Positions 26,136 to 34,414 of a stretch of 64,000 bases of DNA are shown here, in pieces. Made by a program: the position numbers and the translations under genes. This DNA comes from Catenovulum sp. 2E275. Its GTDB lineage: Bacteria > Pseudomonadota > Gammaproteobacteria > Enterobacterales > Alteromonadaceae. Below the pieces are notes generated by a model that was not told the origin of the DNA, did not search any database, and worked only from the letters and a program-made list of their open reading frames with translations. The stretch spans positions 62,001 to 126,000 of the forward strand of contig NZ_JAOPFU010000004.1 in assembly GCF_025515275.1 (NCBI RefSeq). Direction: 5' to 3'. Position 1 is the stretch's first letter. The number at the start of each line of letters is the position of its first letter.

Positions 26136-28028
26136 TTAATTTTTTCCAAATGTTGCTAATTTTCGTTTGGATAACGCTTCAATTGTAAGAGCCCTAATAT
26201 TGTCAAAATTTGGCTTTCTTTTCGGGAATGAAGTTTCGAAATTAAAAATATGATTCTGAGATGATAACTGATCAATCCAGAAAAACTCGTCGTCGATCAA
26301 TACACCAAAGTTAGCAGGAGAATTACCTTTGAGCGTCGCCGAGTGAAAAAAATATTGTTTTGCTCTATTAGTTAGTGCTAATGGGCTGCCTAAACAAGCG
26401 TAATTATAATCAATGCCCAAAAGATCAAAAAATGTTGGAAATAAATCAAAGTGACAAGAATGCTCAATATTCTTATCAGTTAATTTAGGGTGCGTCATCA
26501 TAAACGGGACTTGAATCTGTTCTTTCACAACGGAGTTACTATGGAAACTGTACCCGTACTCTCCAAATGACTCACCATGATCACCGGTAAATACAATTAA
26601 TGTGTTGGATAAATCAATCTTTTCCCCAAACTCGGTTAAAAATCGTTCGAGGATGGAATCAACTTCTTCTATTGCATTAAGATAAACTGACTTATTTGAA
26701 TTGCCCTTATGGCGATTAAATTGCTCTTTCTTAACGACTTTATAGGGCATATGGGTTTGATCATTTATGATGTGTAAAAAAAACGGGCTATTGTCTATTT
26801 CTTGTACTAATGGCTCAATCATATTCAATAACCGATAATCGGCCATTTCCTTGTCACCAATCAAATCATCGGTTCCCCAAACTTTGTCAAATCCGATACG
26901 CTTCAGTAGCTTCCGATAGTCATACAGATTAGTATCTGCGGAGTCTAAAAAAAAGGTTTTGTAACCAGCATTTTTTAAAGTGTTGATATGCTCTGGAGAA
27001 TCCCCCTCAAATATTGAATCTTCCCGATTATATGGGTTGTTGGAATATGCCCCAGTGTAAATTTGATTAGTAGACACTGTTGTATTGGGGCATAAACAAA
27101 AGTGGGATTTTGAAAACCATCGATTTTGACGAAACCTTTTTGACAACATTGACGGTACAGCGTCGCTGTATGGTTCGATGTAGGTTCCTAGAGATTCTAA
27201 TGTAATTAAAATGATATTTGCACCTTGAAGTGAAGCAAATTCATTTGTCTTTATCTGTTTGATTTTTTCTGCATTTATGAAACTTTTCAATTCATCATTT
27301 AAATTTACATTGTCTTGCGGTTTATAAACAAGTGTATTTTTCCGAAATAAATTTATAACACTCAAGGGAGAAGAAAAGAAGGCCGTTTTAGCAGAAGTAT
27401 ATTTTTTAAACAAATTCATCACTAAGATAAACACCACAACACTTAAAAATATGGCATTACTAAATTTTCCATTGGGTTGGTAAATATAAACCAGTATATT
27501 GATTAAACCCAAAACAAGTAAAAGCAATTTCGACACATTTCGCTTAGTTAGAATTAAAGTCACAATTGAAGCAAAGATGAGTAGCGCAAATCCTACCGGA
27601 GACAAAAAGTACATAGGGAATATTGCAGGTAAAAACAAAGCTGGAGGAAATTGTTTGAAGACATCAACTAAGTGCGGAATACCTTTAATCAACCCCTTAC
27701 TTCCAGTAAAAAACCAAAAAATAGATTGGGTATTAATTTCTATTTTATATTGCACAAATAACGCTGCATCTAACCACAATACAAATAAGTAAACAGATAT
27801 AAGCGTAATTAAAATACTATTACCAATTCTTAGTTGTAGCATAAGTACTACGGGCAAGGTAAGTATAAAAATTACTGTTACATCTCTCAAACTCAAAAAT
27901 GAAACTAATGCCCCTCTTAGCGATCTAAAAGACTTGATCATCTGAAAGCAAAACAAAAGATTTAGAAATAACAAACAAAAATCAGGAGTAATTTGTTCAA
28001 AATAATTCATCAAAGAATGCTCTGCCAT
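26136..28028 (-). CDS. Membrane-anchored sulfatase / LTA-synthase-type phosphotransferase
   Basis: A 630-residue protein. The first ~215 residues contain about five to six hydrophobic segments. A sulfatase/alkaline-phosphatase-fold domain follows, with IILITLESLGTYI, the likely nucleophile threonine in CPNTTVSTNQIYTG, FFLHIINDQTHMPYKV, and the metal-binding FTGDHGESFGEYGYSFHS. Such enzymes transfer phosphoglycerol or phosphoethanolamine outside the cytoplasmic membrane, or are polysaccharide sulfatases. The two-part topology favours a periplasmic phosphotransferase. It sits seven bases after the LuxC-like gene, inside the flagellin-glycan region. The 59-base gap to the next gene holds a small AGCAGC/GCTGCT inverted repeat. 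Confidence 0.75.
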   Translation of the reverse strand: MAEHSLMNYFEQITPDFCLLFLNLLFCFQMIKSFRSLRGALVSFLSLRDVTVIFILTLPVVLMLQLRIGNSILITLISVYLFVLWLDAALFVQYKIEINTQSIFWFFTGSKGLIKGIPHLVDVFKQFPPALFLPAIFPMYFLSPVGFALLIFASIVTLILTKRNVSKLLLLVLGLINILVYIYQPNGKFSNAIFLSVVVFILVMNLFKKYTSAKTAFFSSPLSVINLFRKNTLVYKPQDNVNLNDELKSFINAEKIKQIKTNEFASLQGANIILITLESLGTYIEPYSDAVPSMLSKRFRQNRWFSKSHFCLCPNTTVSTNQIYTGAYSNNPYNREDSIFEGDSPEHINTLKNAGYKTFFLDSADTNLYDYRKLLKRIGFDKVWGTDDLIGDKEMADYRLLNMIEPLVQEIDNSPFFLHIINDQTHMPYKVVKKEQFNRHKGNSNKSVYLNAIEEVDSILERFLTEFGEKIDLSNTLIVFTGDHGESFGEYGYSFHSNSVVKEQIQVPFMMTHPKLTDKNIEHSCHFDLFPTFFDLLGIDYNYACLGSPLALTNRAKQYFFHSATLKGNSPANFGVLIDDEFFWIDQLSSQNHIFNFETSFPKRKPNFDNIRALTIEALSKRKLATFGKN

Positions 28029-28034
28029 TTATTC

Positions 28035-29228
28035 CTAAATAGATAAAAAAGATTTTATTAAATCAATACCATCCCAAACGGGATTAAATTCTAATGCTTT
28101 GCCTAACGGCGCAATCCGCTTAAACATACCAGACTCTTTGTTTAATTTTGCACCCACGTTGCCAAATAGACTGATAGTTTGCAGTTTTTCAGCAAAAGGT
28201 AATTCGTTGTCAGCCTGGATGTCCATTTCAAATACAAGGCCATTTCCAGTATGTTGGGCCAACATTTGCGCAGTCAAAGTTTTGACTTTTGCTCTGCCTA
28301 ACTGGCCAATACTTTGTATTTTGGCAAAAGAAGCAATTTTGTTGCCAGAATTATCATTTAATTCAATTGCTTGAGCTGCCGCTAGCTTTTGCAGCAAAAT
28401 ATGCTGCTCAACCTTATTGCTCAGCCCTAGCTGATGCTCTTTATTTTTAAGTTGCTCTTTAATTGTTTGCCAAAATGCGTGCTGAATATTATCAGGTGTA
28501 TTTAGCCAATAAATCGCTTTAGGAGAAGAACAGGCTTGCTGATTAAAAGGTAAAATATCGGTTAAAAATGCCTGAGCAACCGCCTGAATATCATCCTTAT
28601 CCGTTAATTGTATGACCGCGATTGAAAATCGGTCTGGAAAACAGATTTGTCTGGTGCCTGGGGCAATTTTTGAAACTGCCTCAATCGCATTATCGCCACC
28701 CCAAACCACTCGTAAATCTGCCCAAACACTAAACTGTTCGGTGACCGTTTCTTGCAGTGAGGAATATTGGGTAATCGCAATTTTATCTTTAATGGGTTTG
28801 GCAACCGGCATCGCAAGATAGTGTTTCAGTAGTTCTACCAATACCCAGGTGACATCACCACTACGTTCGCTCACTCTGACAATATTCTGATTGCCCGTCA
28901 AAACAGATAACAGCACCGAATATAAAAAAACGGTATCCACATTAGCAGGCGCGATATGAAATACTTTATTAGCGTTAGTTGGTTGCGTATCTGTGATTTG
29001 ATGTTTGCCAGATTCTGCCAGCTTGGTTAAATGAGATGCTCTGAACCAGAACGCAAGCGCGATAATTTCAGGGTACTGGCGAAGTTCTGCTTGTTTTAAA
29101 ATAAAATCTGAAAAACCCGATACTGCTTTTAGCAGATCAGCATGCCACGGCGCATATACAACCGCCTCAGAGCTCGCAGGCCTGATATGCCATTTGACTT
29201 GTTCTGCAAATTTAAGCGAATGTGTCAC
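28035..29228 (-). CDS. LuxC-like NADPH-dependent acyl reductase
   Basis: A 397-residue protein of the LuxC/aldehyde-dehydrogenase family. FNQQACSSPKAIYW contains the catalytic Cys233, and VFHIAPANVDTVFLYS near 89-104 is the conserved N-terminal block. LuxC reduces a thioester-bound acyl group to an aldehyde, receiving it from LuxE. The start is a GTG with GAGAGG five bases upstream, overlapping the end of the LuxE-like gene by 17 bases. There is no luxA/luxB/luxD in the window, so light production is not implied. In this locus it probably produces an aldehyde used for glycan modification, but the true product is unknown. Confidence 0.8.
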   Translation of the reverse strand: MTHSLKFAEQVKWHIRPASSEAVVYAPWHADLLKAVSGFSDFILKQAELRQYPEIIALAFWFRASHLTKLAESGKHQITDTQPTNANKVFHIAPANVDTVFLYSVLLSVLTGNQNIVRVSERSGDVTWVLVELLKHYLAMPVAKPIKDKIAITQYSSLQETVTEQFSVWADLRVVWGGDNAIEAVSKIAPGTRQICFPDRFSIAVIQLTDKDDIQAVAQAFLTDILPFNQQACSSPKAIYWLNTPDNIQHAFWQTIKEQLKNKEHQLGLSNKVEQHILLQKLAAAQAIELNDNSGNKIASFAKIQSIGQLGRAKVKTLTAQMLAQHTGNGLVFEMDIQADNELPFAEKLQTISLFGNVGAKLNKESGMFKRIAPLGKALEFNPVWDGIDLIKSFLSI

Positions 29229-30282
29229 TGCAGCCTCTCACCTGTGCTTTGGGTACTCGTCCGTGCACTGTAAAGTATTTACCTAAACGGCCACACTGAC
29301 AATCATCTTCTCCAACTATCCTGCCTAAATCTTCGGTTAAAATGCAGTGCCCCGGATAGCTGGTCGCGAGCACAGAATTAACCTGAATTAAACCAATATC
29401 CCCCTGCTTGACTAAAGTTAGATCCTGAGGGTTTCTAATTAATACATCAGACCAAACCGGCGTGTGCAAATATCCGTGTTCGCATTGCATATATATAGTA
29501 CCTGTCTGTTCTACCATACCGTAATAATCGTGCACCGAGACATTGCCCAACTGCATTTTAATTTGCTCGCGGAACAATTCATCTGACACAGCTTGCTCCT
29601 GCATTTTTTTCCAGCCGCCACCATGAATTAAAATAGCGTTATCAAGACTCAATTGAATATTTTTTGCTTTTAAAGCTTGAATGAACTGCTGCCACACAAT
29701 AAAGGTAAAACCAAATATCAGTACAGGCTCATGCTTAAACTGTTCAGCAAACTCAGTTACTTTCTCAACATCCAGCTGCATATTGTCGTCCAGAGCGTAA
29801 CAATGATTTCTGCCAAAAAATGATAGCCCCTGTAAACCTGCAGCTCGCGCTGACATGCCACCGCCAATTTTAATTGTGCTTGCTGAATCAATCAGCAACA
29901 TGGGTCGTCTTTGTTTGCCCAGCCAGGCTTGTAAAATTTTAACCAGTATTTGACTTTGTCTTTTAGCCGAGTTGGCATCCAGTACAATTTTAGAGGCTTG
30001 CCCGCTTGTACCAGAAGATCGCATTTGTCTGAAAACATTTTGCGATTCAATACTACTTAATTCAAAGTCTTTAAATAATCTAGCGGCAAGTGGAATCAAA
30101 TCTTGAGCCGTTTTTTGTTCAAATTCGAATCCGGAGCAGTCTATCAATCGTTTATAATGAGCTGAGTGCTGGTAATGATAACGACTTAAGTCGAGTAAAG
30201 TTTGATTGAGAAAAGCCTGCTTTTCTGCTTTTTTTAAGCCGTAAACCGGTAGAGTCAAAATATCGCTCTGATACTCAAACAT
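29212..30282 (-). CDS. LuxE-like acyl-protein synthetase / acyl-activating enzyme
   Basis: A protein of 356 residues from the chosen ATG, which has AGGA eight bases upstream; another in-frame ATG lies nine bases earlier. MRSSGTSGQASKIV near residue 87 is the ATP/acyl-adenylate loop typical of LuxE. HDYYGMVEQTGTIYMQCEHG and the terminal CQCGRLGKYFTVHGR complete the family pattern. LuxE activates a carboxylic acid with ATP and holds it as a thioester for LuxC. It is preceded by a separate AMP-ligase gene, so two acid-activating enzymes lie side by side. Together with LuxC-like, SDR and ACP genes it forms an acyl-processing cassette. Confidence 0.8.
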   Translation of the reverse strand: MFEYQSDILTLPVYGLKKAEKQAFLNQTLLDLSRYHYQHSAHYKRLIDCSGFEFEQKTAQDLIPLAARLFKDFELSSIESQNVFRQMRSSGTSGQASKIVLDANSAKRQSQILVKILQAWLGKQRRPMLLIDSASTIKIGGGMSARAAGLQGLSFFGRNHCYALDDNMQLDVEKVTEFAEQFKHEPVLIFGFTFIVWQQFIQALKAKNIQLSLDNAILIHGGGWKKMQEQAVSDELFREQIKMQLGNVSVHDYYGMVEQTGTIYMQCEHGYLHTPVWSDVLIRNPQDLTLVKQGDIGLIQVNSVLATSYPGHCILTEDLGRIVGEDDCQCGRLGKYFTVHGRVPKAQVRGCSDTFA

Positions 30283-31711
30283 TGACAGCATCCTGATTCA
30301 GACATTGACGATTAATCTCAGGGTAATCGCATTTTCCATTCGATAACCTTGGAATAACGGTAATCTGCTTTAATTGAACATACTTTTGATGAATAGCCAA
30401 TAGTCCTGCAATCTCATTAACCAGTTTATCTTGCTGCTCATCGTCCAGTAAATCAGTTACAACCAGTAGCAAACGATCATCCTGCCCCACCACGCTATAT
30501 GCAGTTTGAATTTGATTTTCAGTCAGCAAAGACGCAAAAATTTGCTCAACCTCATCAAGACTGATTCGTTTGCCGGTAATTTTGATAAATCGTTTTAAAC
30601 GACCGGTAATATAAAAATCACCTTCTTGGTCAAATTTAGCTAAATCCCCCGTTGCCAACCAGTCGATTGCCTCTATATTCGCCAAATCAGCTCGATTTTC
30701 AGCAAGTCCTAAACAAACATTATCACCGCTATAATACAGCTCACCTATCGTTTGCGCTTGCACAATCTCTCGGCCAGCTTCATCGCACAGTTTAAGTTTA
30801 CCACCCTGTATTGCCTGACCGATTGACTGCATTTTTTCAGCCAGTATTTCTGGTTTTAAATAGGCAATGCGTGCCGTGGCTTCGGTTTGCCCGTACATTA
30901 TAAATAATGGTTTATGCAGTTCAGCACACCAGCTATGCATTAACTCAGTAATCTTCAGCGGCATTTTGCCACCAGCCTGAGCAAAATAACTAAAAGAATC
31001 CAGCGGTAAACGTTTTAACCCTAACTGTGTGAGCAACTGATAGCTGAATGGCACACCATAAAACCCCTGAGGCCGATACGTTTTTATCAATTCCCAAAAT
31101 GGCTTTTGCATCAGGCTAAAATTATTCAAGACGATATTGGCACCTTGCTGTAAATGCGTGTGCAATACAGATAATCCAAAACTATAGTGCATAGGCAAAG
31201 TGCAAACTTGCGTATCGTCAGGTTTAACCGGTAAATAAGCTAGAATTGACTCACAGTTGGCGGCCAGATTTTTTAAACTGAGTTTAACCAGTTTAGGGCT
31301 GGCAGTTGATCCACTGGTTGATAATAAAAGGTTTATGTCGGCATGGATTGCTATATCACTTTGATAGCCAGTCTTTATAAATTGGGGTAATTGCTTATCT
31401 GATTCTGTAGTAGCCAAATCAAATAAAAATTCAACCTGATATTGATTTAGCAAAGTCTGTTTTTGTTCAGCATTAAGATTTGGATCAAGTAATAGAATAC
31501 ATTGCCCACTTCTCAGCAAGGCCAGATAAGTAATCAGCGCGGCTAAACTATTATTTGCCTTAACTGCATATAAAAATTTCCCTTCAGGGAAAGTATGAAT
31601 CAGGTCTTCAATCTTTTGATTCAGTTCGAAATAACTGAGTTTAGTTTGCGACTCTGCATCAAATATAAATCCCTGCTTTATGGCAAGGTTATTATCACAG
31701 AAACCTTGCAT
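30275..31711 (-). CDS. AMP-dependent acyl/amino-acid ligase (ANL superfamily)
   Basis: A 478-residue adenylate-forming enzyme with the P-loop-like LLSTSGSTASPKLVKLS near residues 129-145, MYGQTEATARIAYL, WLATGDLAKFDQEGD, and the hinge/C-terminal ITGRLKRFIKITGKRISLDEVE with the GK motif. These enzymes make an acyl- or aminoacyl-adenylate and load it on CoA or a carrier protein. A dedicated acyl carrier protein gene lies two genes upstream, so loading that ACP is the simplest proposal. The ATG overlaps the SDR stop (TAATG). Substrate acid unknown. Confidence 0.8.
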   Translation of the reverse strand: MQGFCDNNLAIKQGFIFDAESQTKLSYFELNQKIEDLIHTFPEGKFLYAVKANNSLAALITYLALLRSGQCILLLDPNLNAEQKQTLLNQYQVEFLFDLATTESDKQLPQFIKTGYQSDIAIHADINLLLSTSGSTASPKLVKLSLKNLAANCESILAYLPVKPDDTQVCTLPMHYSFGLSVLHTHLQQGANIVLNNFSLMQKPFWELIKTYRPQGFYGVPFSYQLLTQLGLKRLPLDSFSYFAQAGGKMPLKITELMHSWCAELHKPLFIMYGQTEATARIAYLKPEILAEKMQSIGQAIQGGKLKLCDEAGREIVQAQTIGELYYSGDNVCLGLAENRADLANIEAIDWLATGDLAKFDQEGDFYITGRLKRFIKITGKRISLDEVEQIFASLLTENQIQTAYSVVGQDDRLLLVVTDLLDDEQQDKLVNEIAGLLAIHQKYVQLKQITVIPRLSNGKCDYPEINRQCLNQDAVNV

Positions 31712-32463
31712 TAATGAGTCCCATTGGTCAGTGTCAATCCACCATCAACCGCAAAATTCTGACCGGTAATATAGCTCGCAGCATCGGACGTCAGAAACAG
31801 AATAAGCTGTGCAACATCATCGGCTTTACCCAAACGTTTTAAACAGGTTTGTTCGGCAATTTGTTGTTTTTTATCCTGACTGTAGTGTTCAACTAAGGCC
31901 GTTTCAATAAATCCGGGTTCAACCAAATTTACCCTGATTTGCTGTGTGCCTAATTCTTTAGCCAAGCTTTTTGTTAAACCATGTAACCCTGATTTAGCAC
32001 AGGCATATACACTTTGCCCTGCGCTGCCTTGCATAGCAACAACAGATGAGATAAAAATCATGCTGCCGCCATGTGTATTACGCACCATAAAACGACTGGC
32101 AAACTGGGCTAATAAAATACTCGAGGTTAAATGCTGTTGCAGTTGTAGCTGAATATCTTCAATTTTGCTGGTCATCAAACTGCTTTCATATAAAGTGCCC
32201 GCGCAGTTAACCAGTATATCCAGTCCGGCAAGCTGTTTTTGTACCTGCATAAATGCTGGCTTGAAGTCGTCAACCTGATTGACATCCAATATCGCGGTTT
32301 CCACTTTAACGGCAAACTCATCCTCTAACTGAGATTTAAGTTCACTCAGTTTGGTTGAATCTCGTCCGGTCAACATTAAACTGGCACCTTGTGCTGCGTA
32401 AAGTCTTGCGCAAGCTTTGCCTATGCCGCCGGTTGCCCCTGTGATAAAAACGCGTTTAGCCAT
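31711..32463 (-). CDS. Short-chain dehydrogenase/reductase, FabG-like
   Basis: A 250-residue classical SDR. It has FITGATGGIGKACARL at residues 5-20, LDILVNCAGTL, the catalytic Ser in FISSVVAMQG, and the Tyr-Lys pair in YACAKSGLHGL. The C-terminal ITGQNFAVDGGLTLTNG is typical of 3-oxoacyl-ACP reductases. Next to an ACP and an AMP-ligase it plausibly reduces a 3-oxoacyl (or similar) group on that ACP. It is not the housekeeping FabG, which lies in the fab cluster of this window. A 67-base gap with a CAGTTT/AAACTG hairpin separates it from the ACP gene. Confidence 0.85.
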   Translation of the reverse strand: MAKRVFITGATGGIGKACARLYAAQGASLMLTGRDSTKLSELKSQLEDEFAVKVETAILDVNQVDDFKPAFMQVQKQLAGLDILVNCAGTLYESSLMTSKIEDIQLQLQQHLTSSILLAQFASRFMVRNTHGGSMIFISSVVAMQGSAGQSVYACAKSGLHGLTKSLAKELGTQQIRVNLVEPGFIETALVEHYSQDKKQQIAEQTCLKRLGKADDVAQLILFLTSDAASYITGQNFAVDGGLTLTNGTH

Positions 32464-32530
32464 AAATATAAAGTTAACTCAGTTTGTTATATTCAGTTTA
32501 GTCAAACTGCCTTCATTTTGCTTGGCAGGC

Positions 32531-32770
32531 CTAAAATTCAAGCTCGTATTTGGCTAGTATTTCTTTTGCTTTAGCAAAAGAGCTCATGTCGATGATATCG
32601 TCAGTATCCAGCATAATTTCAAACTGAGATTCTATTTCTGCAATGAGTACCATGTGGGCGGTCGAATCCCATTTAGCATGTTCGCTATATGCTAATGAAT
32701 CTGTAACTTCAGAGTCTTCTATACCTAAAGCGGTTACAAAGGCTGTTTTCAATTGTTCTAATTTCGCCAC
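32531..32770 (-). CDS. Acyl carrier protein, specialised
   Basis: A 79-residue acidic carrier protein with the phosphopantetheine site WDSTAHMVLIAEIE, where the serine carries the arm; the usual DSL is DST here. The WDS-x-x-HM form is one I associate with small ACPs beside AMP-ligases rather than with fatty-acid AcpP (DSLDTVELV in this genome's own acpP). It starts one base after the stop of pseH, so the two are translationally linked. It likely holds the acid activated by the downstream ligase. Confidence 0.85.
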   Translation of the reverse strand: MAKLEQLKTAFVTALGIEDSEVTDSLAYSEHAKWDSTAHMVLIAEIESQFEIMLDTDDIIDMSSFAKAKEILAKYELEF

Positions 32771-32771
32771 T

Positions 32772-33323
32772 TTATCCTCTACTTAACCAAGTTTTTAATT
32801 GTTTAGTTGCATTGTTATAGTTATCGGCCGTCAGTTTGATTTCTGTAAAGTCTTCATCAAGTGGAGAAAACTGATAACCTAATTGCTGATTATATTTAAT
32901 CGCCGCCTGATTTGTTAACCTGACTTTACTCGCTAAGTGATTGATGCCAAGATCGTTAAAGGCATAATCGTTAATCGCTAGTGACGGCGCAAACGCGAGA
33001 ATATTATTTTTATATTTAGCCTCGGCAATATATAGACCCACTTCGGCTGAGTCAGCCTGATATAAATACGCTTGCCTTGTTCTGATATTAATTGAACCAA
33101 TCGCTAAATCTTTATAATAAATAACAAAATGCTGCTGATTTAGCGCATGTTTAACTGATTCGTACCAAATTTGATGGGAAGACATTGAAATAAGCTGTTG
33201 ATTAACCATTTGTTCGCGAATTTCGGGCTGATTACGCCACTGCTGCAACAGAGCATAATTGTTGTCGTCAATCTGTTTCAGCACTATTGAATAAGCTCGG
33301 ATGTCAATTTTTAGGTCAGTCAT
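32772..33323 (-). CDS. pseH: PseH-like GNAT N-acetyltransferase
   Basis: A 183-residue GNAT-family protein (YYKDLAIGSINIRT, EVGLYIAEAKYKNN, LGINHLASKVRLTNQAAIKYNQQLGY). This is the usual order of strands around the acyl-CoA pocket, with the C-terminal aliphatic helix. PseH acetylates the 4-amino group of UDP-4-amino-4,6-dideoxy-AltNAc in pseudaminic acid synthesis. It lies between PseG and an acyl carrier protein gene. Assignment rests on its position in a complete pse set and on length; whether the acyl donor is acetyl-CoA or an acyl-ACP is open. Confidence 0.8.
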   Translation of the reverse strand: MTDLKIDIRAYSIVLKQIDDNNYALLQQWRNQPEIREQMVNQQLISMSSHQIWYESVKHALNQQHFVIYYKDLAIGSINIRTRQAYLYQADSAEVGLYIAEAKYKNNILAFAPSLAINDYAFNDLGINHLASKVRLTNQAAIKYNQQLGYQFSPLDEDFTEIKLTADNYNNATKQLKTWLSRG

Positions 33324-33328
33324 AATTC

Positions 33329-34414
33329 TTAATTTTGTATTAACGCCTCAACCAGATTGTCTGCGCCCGCACGGCTGCTATTCGTCATAATTTCCTGCAT
33401 TTGATACCTTACTTTATCCTGCATCATTTGCTTAACCGCATCGTTTAACTGCAATGCATCAAATTTTTGTCTGAAATCTAATACTTCAGCCCAACCCTGT
33501 AGTTGTGCGGCCTGACTGTTGCGCCATTGATTATCAAAAGAGACTAATAAAATGGCTGGCGTTTGCATTGCATACAACTCAAACTGAGTACCACCCGCAG
33601 CACTTATAACAAACTCCGCTTCGGCAAACAGTTTAGCTATATTATCAGCTTGATAAATATAACAAAAATTATTTGGTAAATGTTCTATTTGTTTGATTAA
33701 ACTCTGCGCATGTTTAAAACCACTACCAATTAATACGGTGACTGGGGTATTTAAGTTAAGGCTTGCTAATACAGTTAAACAGTGTTCAGTATAATTGAGC
33801 GGATCACTTCCTCCCATGGTAACCACAATGCCGCGCTTTTGTGTAAACGCAAGCTGGGGTTGCTCAACAAACTCTTGCCTTAATAACCGATATTGCTCAC
33901 CTGCAAAAACAGTTGCGTTTGGTGCTAATATTTTATAATCCGGGGTTGAATCTGCCATGCAGGTTGGGTTAATAATGACATCGGCACAGGTTAATGCACC
34001 CTCAATTTCTCCGCCATTGTCATCCATTATCGCAAGTTGTATTTGATGAATTTTTAATATGCTTTTTAAAAGTTGGCGATAATTTAAAGTGAAATGATAG
34101 CCATCTAAAATCAAATACTGAATCTGGTAATCCCGATTAAGCTTTTGTATAAGCGTGGTAAGTTCGTCTTCCTGATTCTGCTCTGTGTAATTGAGTTCGT
34201 TATTATGATGGTAAGCAAGGCTGTAAAACGGAAAATTAAACGCTTTTAAGGTATTAATTAAATTTTCAGTAACCGTATCTAATAAAAAAACAGCCGAAAT
34301 TTTTGCTCTTTGACAAGCTTGAGCAAATGCAATGCATCGCATTAAGTGCCCCATGCCAATGTTATTACCGGCATCCACTCTTATAATAACGGCCTGCTCT
34401 AAATGTGGCTTCAT
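33329..34414 (-). CDS. pseG: PseG, UDP-2,4-diacetamido-trideoxy-altropyranose hydrolase
   Basis: A 361-residue GT-B-like hydrolase with VDAGNNIGMGHLMRCIAFA at its N-terminus (the G-x-GH-x-x-R motif with catalytic His), ILDGYHF, IVVTMGGSDPLN, and a C-terminal FVISAAGGTQFELYAM. It removes UDP from UDP-2,4-diacetamido-2,4,6-trideoxy-altrose to give the free sugar for PseI. The ATG overlaps the PseI stop (TAATG). Length and motifs are standard. Confidence 0.9.
   Translation of the reverse strand: MKPHLEQAVIIRVDAGNNIGMGHLMRCIAFAQACQRAKISAVFLLDTVTENLINTLKAFNFPFYSLAYHHNNELNYTEQNQEDELTTLIQKLNRDYQIQYLILDGYHFTLNYRQLLKSILKIHQIQLAIMDDNGGEIEGALTCADVIINPTCMADSTPDYKILAPNATVFAGEQYRLLRQEFVEQPQLAFTQKRGIVVTMGGSDPLNYTEHCLTVLASLNLNTPVTVLIGSGFKHAQSLIKQIEHLPNNFCYIYQADNIAKLFAEAEFVISAAGGTQFELYAMQTPAILLVSFDNQWRNSQAAQLQGWAEVLDFRQKFDALQLNDAVKQMMQDKVRYQMQEIMTNSSRAGADNLVEALIQN

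Noticed and set aside
28035-30282. LuxC- and LuxE-like genes as evidence of bioluminescence
   Set aside because: There is no luxA, luxB or luxD, and the genes sit in a pseudaminate/flagellin glycan operon with a dedicated ACP; a glycan or acyl-modification role is more sensible.
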